Positions 5,691 to 7,345 of a DNA stretch of 7,345 bases are shown piece by piece. A model generated the notes under the pieces. That model searched no databases. It was not told where the DNA came from and was given only the letters and a program-made list of their open reading frames with translations. Source of the stretch: Lachnospiraceae bacterium (GTDB taxonomy: Bacteria; Bacillota; Clostridia; Lachnospirales; Lachnospiraceae); assembly GCA_003520105.1 (NCBI GenBank), contig DOVL01000317.1, positions 1 through 7,345 of the forward strand, given 5' to 3'. Positions within the stretch are counted from its first letter, which is position 1. Every line of letters starts with the position of its first letter. The translations under genes and the position numbers were made by a program.

Positions 5691-5720
5691 AAAAAGGGCC
5701 CAGGATATAACCCTGAGCCC
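5691..5720 (-). terminator. Intrinsic terminator of the penicillin-binding protein gene
   Basis: GGGCTCAGG pairs with CCTGGGCCC (nine pairs, one G.U) around a seven-base GTTATAT loop, followed at once by TTTTT and then ATA. It begins 11 bases after the TAA stop of the penicillin-binding protein gene and separates it from the LytTR gene. This is the only textbook rho-independent terminator in the window. Confidence 0.9.
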
Positions 5721-5731
5721 TGAGGTTCTTA

Positions 5732-7345
5732 TTATTCTCCTCCGCCGTCTTCCGGTGGAGTTTCAGTTTCCGTCGGAGCTTCCGTTAGAGCTTCCGTTGG
5801 AGCTTCCGTAGTAGCTTCTGTCGGTGTTTCAGTAGTAGGTGGTGCCTCAGTTGTCGTCGGCTGGTCGGATGCAAAGCTTGCGCTTATCGAATGACCTCTA
5901 TCCACTTCAGTAAATACGTACTGATTAACAGGGCCAACGCTCTTACCGTCTACTACGACATCCTTAATAGTGTATCCTGAATTCGGAGTAATATATATAG
6001 TTACCGTAGCCTTCATAGGAACAGGTACAGTCTGTGATATCGTACCGCCTTCCGATGCAGACGTCTTGATTATCGGATTACCGTTCTCATCAAGTCCAAG
6101 CTCCTCTTTCGACAGATGCTTGTCACAGACTTCTTCGAAGAATCTGTCATCATACTGGAAATCAACACCTTCAATGGTCTTCTTTCCGGTCTCAGGATCA
6201 GTTAAAACTACATAGCTTTCTGTTTCAGGACACGTATCGGTAGCAATCTTGTGTGTTTCCTTACATATCTTGATTGTCTGATGTCCCTTACATCTCTCAC
6301 CAGGAATACTGTCTTCCGCACAGTAATCGGTACTTGTAGGACATCCCTCTACCGGAAGATCACCAGATATCTGACATACTGTTACTGTTGTAATGCCATC
6401 AGGTCTCTCCATGATATCCTTGTCGAGATCCCAGCCTTCTTTCTCACATATCTGATCCATAACATCGGCCCACATATATTTGTGATATATAGCGTCGCCG
6501 AGGTTAACGTTCATGTCATATCCATACCATACAGAAGCTGTATAATATGCTGTCATTCCACAGAACCAGAGGTCGTAGTTACTTGAAGTCGTACCGGTCT
6601 TACCTGCGCAAACCGCACCGGTATTCATACGAGCCGGCGTACCGGTTCCGCTTCTGACAACGTCCTTCATACAATCAATAAGCATCCATGCTGTTGTAGC
6701 CTTCATGACTCTTCTTGATCTGTCTTCCGGAGTTGTATTATCGATTACAACGTTTCCGTCGTGGTCGATAACCTTTGAGTAAAATACAGGTTTGATATAT
6801 ACACCGCCGTTAGCAATACTTGCATAGGCTGCTGTTATCTCAAGATTGGTTACACCGTATGTAAGACCACCGAGGCAAAGCGACTGAGTAATATCCGAAA
6901 CTACATCTCCGCTGCTCCAGACCTCTTCATCAACCAGTGTTGTAAATCCAAGATCATTTACATGTTCAAAACAAACCTCAGGAGTAACAAGTGTAAGTGT
7001 TTTAACTGCGATAATGTTCAGCGAATCTCTGATACCGTCTCTTATCGAACAGTAGCCTCTGTATCCGCCGTACCAGTTTATAACCGAACCACTGCCGTCT
7101 GCGTATTGATACGGTTCATCCTTCTGCATAAATGCAACGTTACCGCCCTCTTCCAGGTAAGGCATGAAAGCTGCAAGAACCTTAAAGGTCGAACCCGGCT
7201 GTCTCATACCCATCGTAGCTCTGTCGAAGGTAAGGTTTCCTGATTTCTCACCTCGTCCTCCGAATACAGCCTTAACGAAACCGGTATGCTGGTCGATAAC
7301 CGTTATCGTTGCCTGCGGCTGAGGTGAAACTACAAAGTCCTCGGC
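5732..7345 (-). CDS. Class A penicillin-binding protein, C-terminal 537 residues (N-terminus outside the window)
   Basis: The frame runs open through 7345, so the gene starts beyond the window; the ATG at 7213 is internal. The fragment holds a complete transpeptidase domain that cross-links peptidoglycan outside the membrane: TVIDQHTGFVKAVFGGRG (15-32), the SxxK motif in RQPGSTFK (nucleophile Ser52, Lys55), the SxN motif SLN (108-110) and KTG (249-251) followed by TTSSNYDLWFCG. The glycosyltransferase domain and membrane anchor expected of class A enzymes would lie upstream and are not seen; class A is inferred from resemblance to PBP1a-type clostridial proteins. After the enzyme comes a linker with seven cysteines (324-407), then an InlB/Flg_new-like beta module (446-492: ITPNSGYTIKDVVVDG, then YVFTEV and HSISASF). 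A Thr/Glu/Pro-rich tail (494-532) ends in GGGE. The unusual tail may span or bind wall material. An intrinsic terminator follows. Confidence 0.92.
   Translation of the reverse strand, partial: AEDFVVSPQPQATITVIDQHTGFVKAVFGGRGEKSGNLTFDRATMGMRQPGSTFKVLAAFMPYLEEGGNVAFMQKDEPYQYADGSGSVINWYGGYRGYCSIRDGIRDSLNIIAVKTLTLVTPEVCFEHVNDLGFTTLVDEEVWSSGDVVSDITQSLCLGGLTYGVTNLEITAAYASIANGGVYIKPVFYSKVIDHDGNVVIDNTTPEDRSRRVMKATTAWMLIDCMKDVVRSGTGTPARMNTGAVCAGKTGTTSSNYDLWFCGMTAYYTASVWYGYDMNVNLGDAIYHKYMWADVMDQICEKEGWDLDKDIMERPDGITTVTVCQISGDLPVEGCPTSTDYCAEDSIPGERCKGHQTIKICKETHKIATDTCPETESYVVLTDPETGKKTIEGVDFQYDDRFFEEVCDKHLSKEELGLDENGNPIIKTSASEGGTISQTVPVPMKATVTIYITPNSGYTIKDVVVDGKSVGPVNQYVFTEVDRGHSISASFASDQPTTTEAPPTTETPTEATTEAPTEALTEAPTETETPPEDGGGE
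5775..5822 (-). repeat. Four 12-base tandem repeats coding the TEA(P/L/T) tail
   Basis: Four consecutive 12-base units on the plus strand (GGAGCTTCCGTT, AGAGCTTCCGTT, GGAGCTTCCGTA, GTAGCTTCTGTC) differ at only a few positions. Read on the minus strand they encode TEAT, TEAP, TEAL and TEAP in the extracellular tail of the penicillin-binding protein. The DNA-level identity points to slippage or unequal crossover expansion, so copy number may vary between strains. Confidence 0.75.

Overview
This looks like an ordinary chromosomal segment of an anaerobic, moderate-GC Firmicute, most likely a Lachnospiraceae-type Clostridium relative. The assignment rests on protein resemblance, not on a marker gene. 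The signs are a class 1B dihydroorotate dehydrogenase pair (PyrD plus PyrK), a long type-2 OMP decarboxylase, a small two-helix membrane protein of the DUF6142 kind, a large M29-like aminopeptidase typical of that family, strong AGGAGG ribosome sites and sigma-A-like promoters. Every gene I can support lies on the minus strand, so transcription runs from high to low coordinates.

Layout in the direction of transcription. (1) 7345-5732: the C-terminal 537 residues of a class A penicillin-binding protein (complete transpeptidase domain, Cys-rich linker, InlB-like repeat module, Thr/Glu/Pro-rich tail), closed by a clear intrinsic terminator at 5720-5691. (2) 5569-4817: a stand-alone LytTR transcription factor whose receiver-like domain has lost the phosphoacceptor Asp and the conserved Lys. 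(3) 4820-4642: a pyr leader. A good promoter overlaps the stop codon of the LytTR gene and is followed by a strong G-rich hairpin, a second possible -10 box and a ribosome site set unusually far from the start codon. (4) 4641-3718: pyrF. (5) 3717-3550: an AT-rich gap with a perfect 7+4+7 palindrome over a possible promoter. (6) 3549-2761 and 2761-1859: pyrK and pyrD, overlapping by one base. (7) 1796-1476: a small membrane protein preceded by a G.U-containing hairpin. (8) 1406-1: the first 468 codons of an aminopeptidase with a TTG start, running off the window.

Functionally, the centre is the end of de novo UMP synthesis. PyrD/PyrK oxidise dihydroorotate to orotate and pass electrons to NAD+, and PyrF decarboxylates OMP to UMP. 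The intervening step (pyrE, orotate phosphoribosyltransferase) is not in the window. The flanking genes serve cell-wall synthesis and peptide breakdown and have no obvious link to pyrimidines.

I found no mobile element, CRISPR array, tRNA, rRNA or toxin-antitoxin module, and no convincing new multi-gene system. There is no gene-free stretch longer than about 180 bases. The points most worth a second look are the degenerate receiver, the structured pyrF leader, the two start codons that lie exactly 30 nt from their only strong Shine-Dalgarno sequence, and the palindrome before pyrK.
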